From assembly GCA_009760855.2 (NCBI GenBank), contig WPIO01000021.1:3506501-3570500 (forward strand): a DNA stretch of 64,000 bases, written 5' to 3'. Below the pieces are notes generated by a model. The model was not told the origin of the DNA. It ran no database searches and saw nothing but the letters and a program-made list of their open reading frames with translations. Source of the stretch: Cristatella mucedo. Lineage: Eukaryota > Bryozoa > Phylactolaemata > Cristatellidae. Made by a program: the position numbers and the translations under genes. Positions 1-10,745 of this stretch are shown piece after piece; position 1 is the stretch's first letter; each line of letters opens with the position of its first letter.

Positions 1-1029
1 GCCGGTCGCACGCGGCATCCTACTGCTATGACCTTGAGCGTCCTAACGGGCCAATGAATATTCCCTGCCAGACGCGTCAGCACCAGTAAATTCGCTTACT
101 GCTTCGGCATTCGGCCGCGAGCTGATTGGATTCTGCCCGGTCGTACATTCTCGCGAAATCCCCCACGCCACCTGTTCCGCTTTATTTCAGCTCTGCTCTG
201 TCGATCTAGGAATTGTCGCTACACTCAAAATGATCCGGGCATGGGTCGACTAAAAGAGTGCTTTCCGAGCGGCCTTCAAACAAGCGCGAACTACCGGCCG
301 CGCGAGTCGATTTAGCGCCGCCTGCTCTGCCATCAACCTCTCCGGTTCTATCCCGTTCGGGTTCTCTTCAATCAGTGCAGCGCTAGAGGGCGCTCTGCGC
401 AGCGTTCCTCGAGCCGCCGCAGCTCCGACTCGCCGCGATGGCCGCCGGTCGACGGCCGCCGGCGGCACCGCTACCGCCCGCTCTAGCGCCTAACAGCGAC
501 GAGCGTCGGATGTACGTCCGGAGAGCGCGAAGTCCGCTCGATAAGTCCGTCAATAGCAAAGCTCTCTCGGCTCGGCTGGTTCGCATGCCGAGAGCGTCGT
601 CCGTCGCCGCCACCGCCTCCGCCTCCGCCGCCAGCTCCGCATTCGCCGCGGAAACCCTAACGTCGCCTCGGCGACGGCAATGCCGACCGCATTCCCGCGC
701 GCCACACGCGGGTTATCGTTTGGTCACCTTCGTCTTGACCTCTGCTGTCGGTCGGTCGCGCGGCCCCTGGGCGAGTTCGCCGCCGGCAGCTTTTGCCTTT
801 TGCGGCGCCCTCATATCTTACTGTTTCTTCCCCCCCCCCCGCTCGCTCCCTGCGGCCCGTTGCCTACACTCTCGCCCGCTTAAATTCGACACGACGCTAG
901 CGATGCAGCATTCGGCTTCCCTTTCCAAGCGCCGTTCAGACTCTACAGTAATCTTACCAGGACAAGCGGCTCACCCGCCAGCTACCGTGCATACGAGATG
1001 GCAAGATTAGAGCACGTTAACTATAGCAG
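1..1029. other. GC- and CpG-rich sequence without a recognised gene
   Basis: The stretch from about 260 to 900 is rich in CpG and in GCC/CCG runs, and is open in several frames on both strands. The translations are Arg/Ala/Pro/Ser-rich low-complexity sequence with no domain I recognise, so the openness is probably a product of base composition. A run of C lies at 831-840. It could be a CpG island or a promoter-proximal exon of a gene to the left, but nothing here proves that. Confidence 0.3.
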
Positions 1030-1234
1030 CGAATTGAGAGGGTACGGACATTTCCCCGAACATCTCCACCCAGACATTCCCCCCCTGGGGTAGGACTTTT
1101 TCCCCGGGTAGGTAGGGCATTTCCTCCCCTTCCGAATGGAAATGTCATGATATAAATTGTCTTGTCTGCATATCTTGTAAAAATATTACATACTAGATAA
1201 TATATAACATATTCCTACAATATAGTCATTAGAA

Positions 1235-1562
1235 ATGCAGTCGCTTGGCCCTGCTTTTCGGCAGACCGCCAAGTGCAAGGTCAAAGCTCTGCCCCGGGCG
1301 GCCAGCACCCGACACCCTCGGCAGCAGCCGCGCGCGCGTAGTAGTATCCTCCGCCCCTGCCGCAGACGCCGCCGCCGCCGCCCTTACTTACATCGGCACC
1401 GTCGGCTACCGCCCGTCCAAACCTCGCCGCCGCCGCGACAGTCCTTGCTGCACCGGGCGTCGCGCGTCGACCGCCGCCGCCGACGTCGCCGTCGTCGCCT
1501 CGCTGGCCGCGCTGGCCGTACCGCCTCCGTCGGTCGTGATATCGAGTCGCCGCTTATACTGA
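1235..1562. other. GC-rich low-complexity block
   Basis: A CCG/GCC-rich block is open in several frames on both strands. The predicted peptides are Arg- and Ala-rich without a recognisable domain. I do not call a gene here. It could be a promoter-like CpG island or the inside of the tentative element around it. Confidence 0.35.
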
Positions 1563-1611
1563 GTTGTTTTCTGTCAATAGAGCGTGAACTTCGTTTGATC
1601 AAGTATATATA

Positions 1612-2247
1612 CAGTCGTCCCTCGCCACTTCGCGCTTCGACTTTCACGGCTTCACTCTGTCGCAGTGTTTTCAAATATCTTCATTAAAAAGTTGGTCGAG
1701 ATGGTAAAAATGATACAGCACAGGCTCGGTTGTCTGAGTAAATTAAACACCCCTTCATCACATTTAAAATTAAAATTACTGTACTATGGGCTGTTGGTCT
1801 ATTTATTTGAGCACCCCCACAAATCCTTCAACGTCAGGTGCAGCCTCGTTGAGATCAGTAACCTTGCTCTCCTTTGCCGTGCAGTACACATCTTCACCAT
1901 TATCGAACAAATTGTACTATTTTCTTAAGTTTGTGGCTGTGTGTAAAAACTGCGCGTGTGTAATTAAATATAAACTAATAATAATAATGATATTTGTAAT
2001 ATCTAATACGTCTTATTATCCCTTACCTTGTCTCTTTTGGGTAATACGGATGTACTAGCGACTAAAAGGGTGATATTTCAAATCCAGAGGGCTTTAATAA
2101 TGTTAAAACCGAATTAGAGGGTCGTGAAAAAGTTTCCAATGCTCTAGCAAAAATATTTATTTACAAATAAAGAATCGTACTTCGCGGAAATTCACCTATG
2201 ACAGCAGAGTCTAGAAACGATTAACCACAATAAACGAGGGACGCCTG
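1612..2247. mobile_element. Tigger/pogo-like non-autonomous DNA transposon
   Basis: The left end starts CAGTCGTCCCTCG and continues with a CACTTCGCG-type motif. The right end, reverse-complemented, starts CAGGCGTCCCTCG. These are typical pogo/Tigger terminal inverted repeats of the Tc1/mariner superfamily. A TA dinucleotide flanks both ends (1610-1611 and 2248-2249) inside a TATATA target, as expected for the superfamily. The 636-bp interior has no DDE transposase frame, so it is a deletion derivative that would need a transposase in trans. Confidence 0.75.
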
Positions 2248-2380
2248 TATATATCTGCATTCTTAATTATGCATTCATCAACATTGGGGGAATATCTTAC
2301 CAGGGGGATGTCGGGGGGGGTCCATCAGGCGGGAAACGTCGGGGGGGATGTCCTACAACCGAATTGAGACCGCTGTCTCA

Positions 2381-4700
2381 ACTTGTGCTGCTTCCAAAGT
2401 ACGTTGGAGGGGCTCACAAAATGCGCTTCCGGGCACTTCTCGCCTGTGCAGTAAACTCCAACGACTTTAGGTTGAGTTAGAAACCAGTTCTTTAAGCCAC
2501 CACTCCGAGATTGTATTCTGGCTGTAGGTAGGCACTTCTAAAGAGAGGATTGTTACCGAGACACGCGCACCCTCGCAGTTCGTTCAGATATCTAACGGTC
2601 GGTCACTAAGACGATGCGGATATCGGTTGATTAGTGCAACGACGTATTGAAAGATATCGATAGCGATTTCCCTGCTGAAAATATTGTACCGAAAGACTGC
2701 ACCTTTGGGGAAAATGGTGCACAAATGAGTTAACCGATCGGAGCAGTTTCGCCAAAACACTTTTGGATTACGGGATGCAACCGGAAACCTGATGCTCGGA
2801 AAGAGCGAAGGATAGCTGACCGAGCGGGGGCGCTGCTTAGTTAATAGGTACCAATAGGTTGTATGGATATGTGCTGCTAAGCAATGGAAACCGAAAGCAC
2901 CGGTACCGGAAGAAGAAAGCATTCTTCACTTGTGCACTTATCACGCCGTTGTGAGCAATGCACGGAATGCACGTATTGTAGGCTCAATGTGACTGTCGCT
3001 ATCGATGCGATATGCGACCCGATTCATGAAATTGCAGTTAGCAAATAGTCGTGCAAGAATTCTGTCAGCCAGCAAACAACGGCGCGGTTTGAAGATGGAC
3101 CGCAGTATACCAATCTTAAAGTGGTAGTAATGAATCGTGAGCTGGGTGCAACGGTCCGGGCCTTTGAGGAGCGCAACGATTTGACGCGTCTTTGCGAACT
3201 CAACATTCACGAAAATTTTGACTGTAACAAGCAACGAGACGGCGCAGCTAGCGGCCCACCGGCCTGCATGCTGCAATACGCCTCCAGTGGTTTATGCAGT
3301 AGTGACCACGAATTAGCCCAAATTAGTTAATTGAAACGTGGATGGATTTTCTTGCCGTGAGCTCGGTGCGCTTGCCAAAAATCACTCGACCGGAAGCCGG
3401 GCTCAGCTTTCAAAAGAGCACGGTCTCATTTTTCGTGCCTGTCGCCACATGTTCAAGGGCGGAGCCAGGATTGTCAAGTTTGGGGCAAGAGTTCAGGTTG
3501 CGGGGCAAGGGTCTCTTGTCCCCCAAGGCCTGGGAAAAATTTCCCTGGTACTTCCCTCAGTCCGTGGCGGGAAAATTGCCCCCGCCCGCTCCGTCACTCA
3601 CACGCTGGATCGTCGCGGTTAAGTTTTGCTCCCGGTAAGCTAGTGGATCGGCGATCGACGCCTCTCGAACTCGGCTCAATTTTAGGTTCGGATGCAGCTC
3701 AGCGCTCATTTATCTGCGTTTAAGTAAATTTCCCAAAACGCCACGGACACGCCATCGCGGGTAGCCGACAGGTCGCAATCCGTCGGCGAAAGCGCCGATG
3801 ACTTTGCACAGGGCAGGCACACGGCAGCTGCACTAAAACGGCGGGTACTACAATGTTGGCTATCGCTCGAGTCTCGCCGATCCGGACGCTAAAGAAGTCA
3901 GCCGATTGATACTCTTCGCTAAATGTCGAGCGGCGGTATTGATTTCGAAAGCATCCTATGTGCCGAAAAAAGAACGAGCTTGCATTCCACTCGCTGAATT
4001 TTGGCAAAGAGGCGAGCGCAATGCAGCAACGAATTCGTCGACGGCCATTGCTGAATGTGCAGTGCATGCGCCAATCCTATGCCCTCTGCAATGCGGTGGC
4101 GTCAAAAGTCCGTCAGATACTGCATCTGGCTCGAGTATAGAGCTACGCGAGCACATCGCAGCCTCAGCTCTGTCTTGAGAGAATCGTCCCCTGCATGCTT
4201 GTGCGTTACGAAACTGTGAACGTAGTGACCAAGGGCAATGAAGATGTACTTTTGTATATCGTCCTACTGAAATTGTCATTTTCCCATGAGCTTTGAGTAC
4301 TTACGATTAAGTGAATTAAGCGATTAAGGGAATGCTACTAATCAGCCACTAACCACTAATCAGTGACCGTGGGTATCTTCATATTTGCCTGCGTATGCTT
4401 GTCTAAGCGTGCTGCTTGGGTGCATTTGCATATTTGCCTTAGCAGGATAAATTGTTTTTCGCTAAATCTTGGTTATTTTTTTTCGTGCTCCGAATTGCGA
4501 AAGACAGGGTAGAGATTCAATCTTCTTGTGGCGCTATCCGAATGGCGTACTTTTTTTTATTCTATCGCTCTAGCAGCAAAAACTTGAGATATTGATTCTC
4601 AAGTGCAAGGTAGTATCACAACATAAAAGGCCGTTTTAGCTACTCCATTTCATTACCTTTGCAAGCTAGTGCTGTGTTGGCTCCTCGCCGCAAAAAGAAA
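2381..4700. other. Intergenic sequence, no recognised feature
   Basis: Frames of 90-115 codons occur on both strands (for example 2584-2922 minus and 3338-3622 plus). None shows a domain, a compositional bias of coding sequence, or a splice pattern that I recognise. No transposon ends were seen. Confidence 0.4.
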
Positions 4701-5490
4701 TAATAATAATAATACAGCCTTTGCACAGTGCTCTAGGGGAAATAAATATCTTTCTAGGCACTTCAAATATGCTGACAGGGAACATTCAATTGGTTGGTGA
4801 TAACATAGACCGTGTCAGCATGCATAAGCCCACGAAGGACAGTCGCATGGACGAGACTAGATGTCAGTGAGAAGTATGTTAGCTTTTACCTCCTTTTTAA
4901 ATGCGTGAAGCCACGGAATGTCGAGAAGTTATTCAGTAATGAGTTCGGGGCTTTGATAATATACGCAGTAAAGACGCGGTCTCCAAAAGGATTTTAATTT
5001 GACCGCGGTTAAGGAATTGTATCGGAGATAAATTTACAGCTAAGCGACTTGAGTTGGAAGAGCGGGTGGCAAACCAGGAAATTATTTTCGATAGGTCATA
5101 GATAGATCCCGCGGAAGAGAATGAAGGGACCTAAAAGTGAGTGACACAGTCGTGAAGGCGATTCACTGCTTGCTTTGGGAACAGTGCAAGTCGGTCAATA
5201 AGAAGGGGTGCATTGTGACAATTTCTATGTCCACGAAAGACAAGCCGAGCTGCAGAGCTTTGCACTCGCTGTAAGGGTTTTTAATTGTACAAGCAGGCGG
5301 ATCTACAAATAGTGAGCTACAGACGACTAGACGGAATGTCACAAATGCATTGACTATCCTGGCTGCGGGATCCTAATCTAAGCAAAACCAAATTTTTGAA
5401 ATGCTACAGAGCAAAAACTAGGTAAAATTAACTGCGGATTTGATGTGGTCATCAAATGAGAGGTCATTTTGGGTATAGACATTTAGACCC
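4701..5490 (-). mobile_element. Old CR1/L2-like LINE 3' fragment
   Basis: Read on the minus strand, the fragment ends in a TTATTA-type microsatellite (4701-4714) preceded by a diverged form of the family's conserved 3' motif. Blocks farther inside (around 4930-5010, 5130-5300 and 5445-5480) align in order with the better preserved minus copy at 34441-38110. It is much more diverged than the other copies and has no open frame, so it is probably an older subfamily member truncated at its 5' end. Confidence 0.6.
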
Positions 5491-5679
5491 TATGCCGACG
5501 CTACAGGAGACGTGATGGCTTAGCCTGTTTGGTGGGTAAGACTTTCTTTTCTGAGTAATACTGGGTTGTCCATAGTTTATCAGCGTTCAGTTTAAAAAAG
5601 TCTGTTGCCATTCAAGGATGAACGTCACCAACACATGCTGCAAGGAAGTTTAGGGAGTTCATTATAATAATAAATCCAT

Positions 5680-6772
5680 ATAGTTGTACCTTTGCTTTGA
5701 TCCCTCCCAGCCTTCGAGCACCTCAAATTCTCTCAACTCACTTGCTGCATGCATTGATGACATCCGCACATGGATGGCAGCAAATTTTCTAAAACTAAAC
5801 GATGATAAAACTAACTTACTTGTTATGGGCAAACCCAGTGTGATTCAGAGATTGGACAGGCTGACGCTCAAAATTGGCTCTGCCAGCATATCTCCAGTTG
5901 AATCAGCTCGAAATCTAGGTGTCATATTCCAAAGCGACCTCTCGTTAGACGACCATATCAGCTCCACAGTCAAATCCGCCTATTTTCAGCTTCATAACAC
6001 TGCTAAAATTCGGGCTTGTTTAGATAAGGATACCACATCTAAGTTGGTCCATGCATTCGTGACATCTCGTCTCGACTTCTGCAACTCACTGCTCGCTGGC
6101 CTACCAGCACGTGCGATCAGGTGATTGCAGCTGGTGCAAAACTCTGCAGCTAGGCTTGTCTGTCGTGAACGTCGCAGTTGCCACATTACTCCACTTCTCG
6201 CCGACCTGCACTGGCTACCAGTCAAGCAACTGATTGACTTCAAGGTTTTGTCGCTCACTTTTAGGTCACTTCATTCTATGGCTCCAGCCTATCTTTCCTA
6301 TCTTTCCTTTATCTATACTACCCAATCAGGCCAAGCATCGTACCACCCGCTTTTCGGAATCTAATTGTTTACCAATACCTCATACAAACCTTAAATCCTT
6401 TGGAGACCGTGCATTTAGTTCGTATGCTCCCAAAGCCTGGAACTCCCTCCCGACCTGCGTCAGAACATCCCCTGACCTAACCACATTTAAAGGGAACATA
6501 AAAACACACCTATTTAGGACAGCATTTAGTGGGTCCCTGTGATTCGTCCTTCACGTGCTTATGCGTGCTGACACTGCATGCTGCCACTAACCACATTCGC
6601 ATGCTGACCCTGTGCATGTCACCCCTAACCATATTATTCATTTTGTTGGTTTTTCAAGCATGATTTTACTTACCATTCATTTGCATTTCACTTTGCAGCA
6701 AATGTAAAGCGCCTAGAGAGAGATTAAGTTCTCTGAGGGCGCTTTATCAAGTTTATTATTATTATTATTATA
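5680..6772 (+). mobile_element. CR1/L2-like LINE, 5'-truncated copy
   Basis: This copy starts within the reverse transcriptase gene just after the active-site box and runs to the 3' tail. It ends with the family's conserved 3' motif and a (TTA)n tail at about 6751-6772. The frame is open from 5684 to 6121, then stops at TGA (6122-6124), where the close relative at 10746-12717 has CGA, a CpG-type decay. It shares with that relative a rearranged, frame-shifting stretch near 6290-6325. The two copies look nearly identical along about 1 kb. Confidence 0.88.
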
Positions 6773-8440
6773 TAGTGTCGTCTGAGAAATGAATGTATTT
6801 CTAGGAATGAATCAAATCACATCTTCGACACACCTAAAGCGGACTTATTGCAACCGAACAGAGAGAAGGAAAGTAGAGAACCAGAAGACGACTGACAGGT
6901 CTGATTACGAAACATGAAGCTAGAATGGAACTGATTCTGCCAGTGGTAATACATTTGGCGGGAGCAAAGCTCAGTGGAGCAAAAGGTATGAATCACTTTT
7001 TATATTGATTAAGAAGCACAAGAAAACAGAAAAATGATGGATTCCTATCACAACAGATGATGACCAGTGATTGACATCAACCATTTCATATAACAAGTTG
7101 GACAGTCCATCTGAGCCATGCGCATCGTATTTATAAAGAAAACGTGCCCTGGCCAGTGACTTTTGCTGGTCCACTACGATCGAATGCTCGACTATATAAC
7201 ATGTCCTCTATATCTAATTCGAAACCACATGTCAACGATCCGAAAGCGATTACTCCAAGGCACCGACATTGAACTGACCCAAGGGAGTCAATAACTACCA
7301 TAATTGTCCTACCAAGATCCGAGAGACACCAAACCACGAAGATGAGTTATTTAATGCCAAGCATGAGTGTTTCAATAATAAGAAGACCAACGACAAATAT
7401 CTCTAACAACCTGAGAAGTTTGCTGTAATGCGGCGCAAAACTCGCGCAAACTGTACACATCGCTCAGTATCTATGCTCAAGACAGAGCAATATGGCAAGT
7501 CGATTCATTTGTTATAATTTTCTTTTAACCTGGCAAAAACATTGCTATTCTTTTTTCCCATAAAAAACTGTCAAAACGCATATCAGCAACAAATAATTTA
7601 ATACAAGAAATATACAAAATCACTAGAAACGGCTCAAATCAGGGCTTAATCTCACATGGCTCTATTAATTAACAGATCCCGTCACCAATATATCTACAAT
7701 TATGCAAGAGCCACTCAAAACCGGGCTCAAATCAGGACTCAATCATACAAGCAGGACAAATCAAGGATTCCATAACCCTTAAACGATTGTTTTGTGAGCC
7801 AGTGGAATCGGGCTCAATCTTAGACGTACAATTCCAAAACCGGCCAAGCAAGAAACCGACGTACACCAATCTAACGGGCTCAGACAAAACCCACCGACAA
7901 CCATAAAGATCAGCTATTCAGTCAACACCATGGAAATAGCTTTTCCAAAGCCAAATCCGACAGGTGGCTAACAAAGTCGCTGAATCCATAGTGCAACGAC
8001 GCTATTGTAACAAAATCAATCACTGATCGAGTATCCCAGATCTTCGTCATGGCTAGACAGGTAGTCAGGCCAGAAATCAACACATTGGTCAGCACATTGA
8101 TCATCCCCGTTATGCCGCATACCTATCAAAGACAAATCTTAAATCATGCTGTTCCACTATGTCTCATTTTCATTCATTTTTATTTACATCGTAGCATGAA
8201 AACTATGAAGATATCCATAACGAGATGAACGCGAGCGCTCGCCAGCGGGCCAACCACCATAACGAATCGACTGCTTCGATTACTCAATGCGGCACGTCAC
8301 TGTCGTGTTTCCAAAAAAGTTCTTGTGACACCTTGCCGCGCCTGGCACCTCCAGGGCAATCATTGCTCAAGTGAGCCTTTTTATCTATCCTAACACTACC
8401 CTATTCATGCTGGCTAATTACGGCTTTCAAAAGGACTAGT
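6773..8440. other. Intergenic sequence, no recognised feature
   Basis: No gene was recognised. A phrase of the type CGGGCTCAAATCAGG..CTCAAT recurs in diverged form at about 7630, 7720 and 7807, which hints at an old tandem or dispersed repeat. Short frames on both strands lack any known domain. Confidence 0.35.
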
Positions 8441-8446
<6 letters not shown>

Positions 8447-8513
<67 letters not shown>

Positions 8514-8528
8514 CACACACGCACACAC
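8447..8528. repeat. (AC)n / (GCAC)n microsatellite
   Basis: A run of AC dinucleotides is interrupted by a block of GCAC units and then returns to AC. It produces a spurious minus-strand frame rich in Val and Cys. Confidence 0.95.
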
Positions 8529-8899
8529 GAAAAAATGGCCGAAGAAAGAAATAAAACGTCAACAAATAGCAGAATTATTGTAGATGAAGCGCTTCTCACA
8601 GAATTCCGATGAGATCGCTGAAAGCAACATTGCTCGCATTGCATAACACTTATGCTAATGGGCATGCAAACCACCCATTAGGATTCATTGTCCATTACAT
8701 AGTCAGTCGTCCATCTTGGTTCGGCCTTCCTTTGTTTTGATCTACGCAGGCCATCTTCAGTATCATGCACATATTGGGCATCACTTGTTGCTATGCAGTG
8801 CTGCTTAACGCCACATATAACGTCATCGTCATCGTTAGTGAGACTCATGTCATGGCCGTCACCTGAACTGTCTAAAGCGCTGCCTTAAGCACCATTGGT

Positions 8900-9760
8900 T
8901 GACGTTAAATGATCAGGCTCATGGTATTTCCACAAGCGATTAGCATGCACAATTTTAGGTTTCGCCTGCGTTGAAGAGCGAGTAAGAAAAGTCACATCTG
9001 AAAGCCAAGTGTCACCCGCATATGAACCTTCCCCAGAGCTCGACAGCTTGGTTGAGAGTCCCTTCTTTCTCTGAGGTTTATATAACCAAACCCTATCACT
9101 AGGTCACAGAGAAAAATCACGTTCGTTTACATCAGCTCGCAGCTTCATGTCATCTGCAGAGACAGCTAATTTGTTTCTCTAACGCGATCATAAATATCCA
9201 AGAGGCATTTTCGCATATCTCGGACATACACTGGAGCACCAGCAGCTAGCTGCTCGAAAGGTGGTATTCCTGTCAGCAGATTTACTGGTATCCTCAGTTC
9301 CCTACCCAGCATCAGTCTGACCGGAATAAACCCAGTAGAATCGTGTCTTGCTGAACGATATGCCACCAGCACAAGCGATAGAAGCATCCCAATCGTCCCG
9401 ATTTTTGCTTCAGTATTCTGCAATACCCTACGCCAGCGCATACGATTATAGCGCTCCACCATACCATCCGACTGTGGCGTCGACTAGATGAACAACGTAT
9501 GTTTTCTCTGAAAACCAACAAGAATTCACGTCAGTCCGTCGAGCATAAAATGGCTCGTTTGGAGCTCGGTGGGGTGAGAGCACAGTAGACCAATTAAGAC
9601 TGTAGCAATATCGAACAGGCGATCGGGGCGAATTCACCTTTTTTTGTAACAGAAAATACATGCAGTATTGCATCTTTGCTCCAATAAAGGTATCAATAAT
9701 AACTTTCTTCTTGAGATGGAATTTTAGAAAGAAAAATCGTTGGGGCAAATCGGTCATGGT
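8900..9760 (-). pseudogene. Ty3/gypsy retrotransposon pol remnant (integrase end)
   Basis: On the minus strand the frame at 9166-9462 matches the late core of a Ty3/gypsy integrase: a MVERYN word at its start, an AYRSA.H.STGF segment, then a MLGREL..P segment. Downstream (about 9160-8900) comes the family's C-terminal region, with DRVWLY and a KIVHANRLW-like end. Upstream (9757-9470) only scattered blocks remain, in shifted frames. A frameshift lies at about 9470-9490, and a stop breaks the region just upstream of 9110. No long terminal repeat, protease or reverse transcriptase was found, so this is a dead fragment. Confidence 0.75.
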
Positions 9761-9934
9761 CTGCTTCTGCAGCAGCTACACTGCCATCACGTTGCAAGAC
9801 TTTTATTAGGAACCATGCTCAAGCTTTGCAGTACGCTAGGGCATTGAGCCTTCGTATAGATAATTTACTTTTCAAACAGGACAATAAGCTTAAGCATGCA
9901 GCTATGGATTTTCAATATTGTTCTGCTGTACTTC

Positions 9935-10105
9935 TGTGAGCCGCGATGGCTCACTAGGTGAGGCGGTTTCTTTTCACGACCTCGAGATCGAGGTCGTGGG
10001 TTCGATTCCTGTAATGGGCGGTCCTTTATTTTCACGGCAAGCGGCGGTGATAGCCTTTGAGACTTTTCTACCGCTATAAAAAAGAGGCTGTTAAATCAGC
10101 CAGTA
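9935..10105 (+). mobile_element. tRNA-derived SINE
   Basis: A tRNA-like head carries a polymerase III B-box word (GGTTCGATTCC, about 9999-10009) after a long self-complementary stretch CGACCTCGAGATCGAGGTCG. The body continues with a GCGGTGATAG word and ends GAGGCTGTTAAATCAGC. The same head, body and tail recur at 19253-19423, 44343-44516 (minus) and 48878-49012, which defines a dispersed family. No coding capacity. Confidence 0.8.
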
Positions 10106-10745
10106 TTGATTAGCTTAGGGCCATTACACTAATGGATTAGCCTTGTCAATCTTCATACCAGAATTCCATTGAGTGTCTCAAGGGTGAAGCGGATGAAGAA
10201 TGCTCAGAGAAAGAAAGCTCGGTCATATTACATCCATCCCAATAATCGCTTTTCTCAAGTTTTCCGGACGTTCGGAGAACGATGAGGCCAGATGCTTTCG
10301 ATGGCTTAATTTGCTGTATACCGGAGAGGCTCAGACAGGTTCTTGCTTGCCATGGTGGTGTAAATTCATTTTAGTACTCTAATTGATTTACTTGCACTAA
10401 ACTTTGTTTAAATATTACGTAAGCTTATTCTATTTCATGCACACGATTGCACCAGGTTGTAACAACGCTTTTTGTATCAGAATAGGAAATTTTTGTCTGG
10501 TGGTCATTTTAGTGGCCTTACCGATACTTCTGCGCTTTCGTGTACATACACACTGGCGTGGCCGCGATTTTACGCTAGTACACAAAATTGAATTTTTAAA
10601 TTAAAAACCGTGCATATAAGGGTGCAACTTTATTAATGTTCTGTCGCAATCAATTACTGATAGGCAGACTATTGCCGAGACTGAATGCCCCGGTTTCGAA
10701 ACAATTCACCATACAACTGATCATTTCCAAAGAGTGGCTCAGGAA
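10106..10745. other. Intergenic sequence, no recognised feature
   Basis: AT-rich sequence with short frames only. The reading frame of the next LINE copy extends leftward into it from 10746 to 10636, but this part does not resemble the other LINE copies and is probably host flank that happens to be open. Confidence 0.35.

Larger units (their letters stand above)
1030..2380. mobile_element. Possible DNA element with G/C-run inverted ends (tentative)
   Basis: The left edge (about 1030-1125) and the reverse complement of the right edge (about 2285-2375) share a layout: an AATT-containing start, then a GGACAT word followed by runs of C, repeated two or three times. This looks like a pair of diverged terminal inverted repeats about 80-90 bp long. 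The interior holds a GC-rich block (1240-1560) and the separate Tigger-like element. No transposase and no clear target duplication were found, so the call is tentative. Confidence 0.3.

Noticed and set aside
438-1010. 190-codon frame in the CpG-rich start of the window
   Set aside because: Ala/Arg/Pro/Ser-rich, overlapped by other open frames on both strands, no recognisable domain.
8447-8528. CRISPR-like regular repeat
   Set aside because: Simple dinucleotide and tetranucleotide repeat without spacers, in an animal genome.
9995-10015. Functional tRNA gene at the B-box
   Set aside because: The body and tail recur at several other places and the cloverleaf is incomplete, so this is a SINE.
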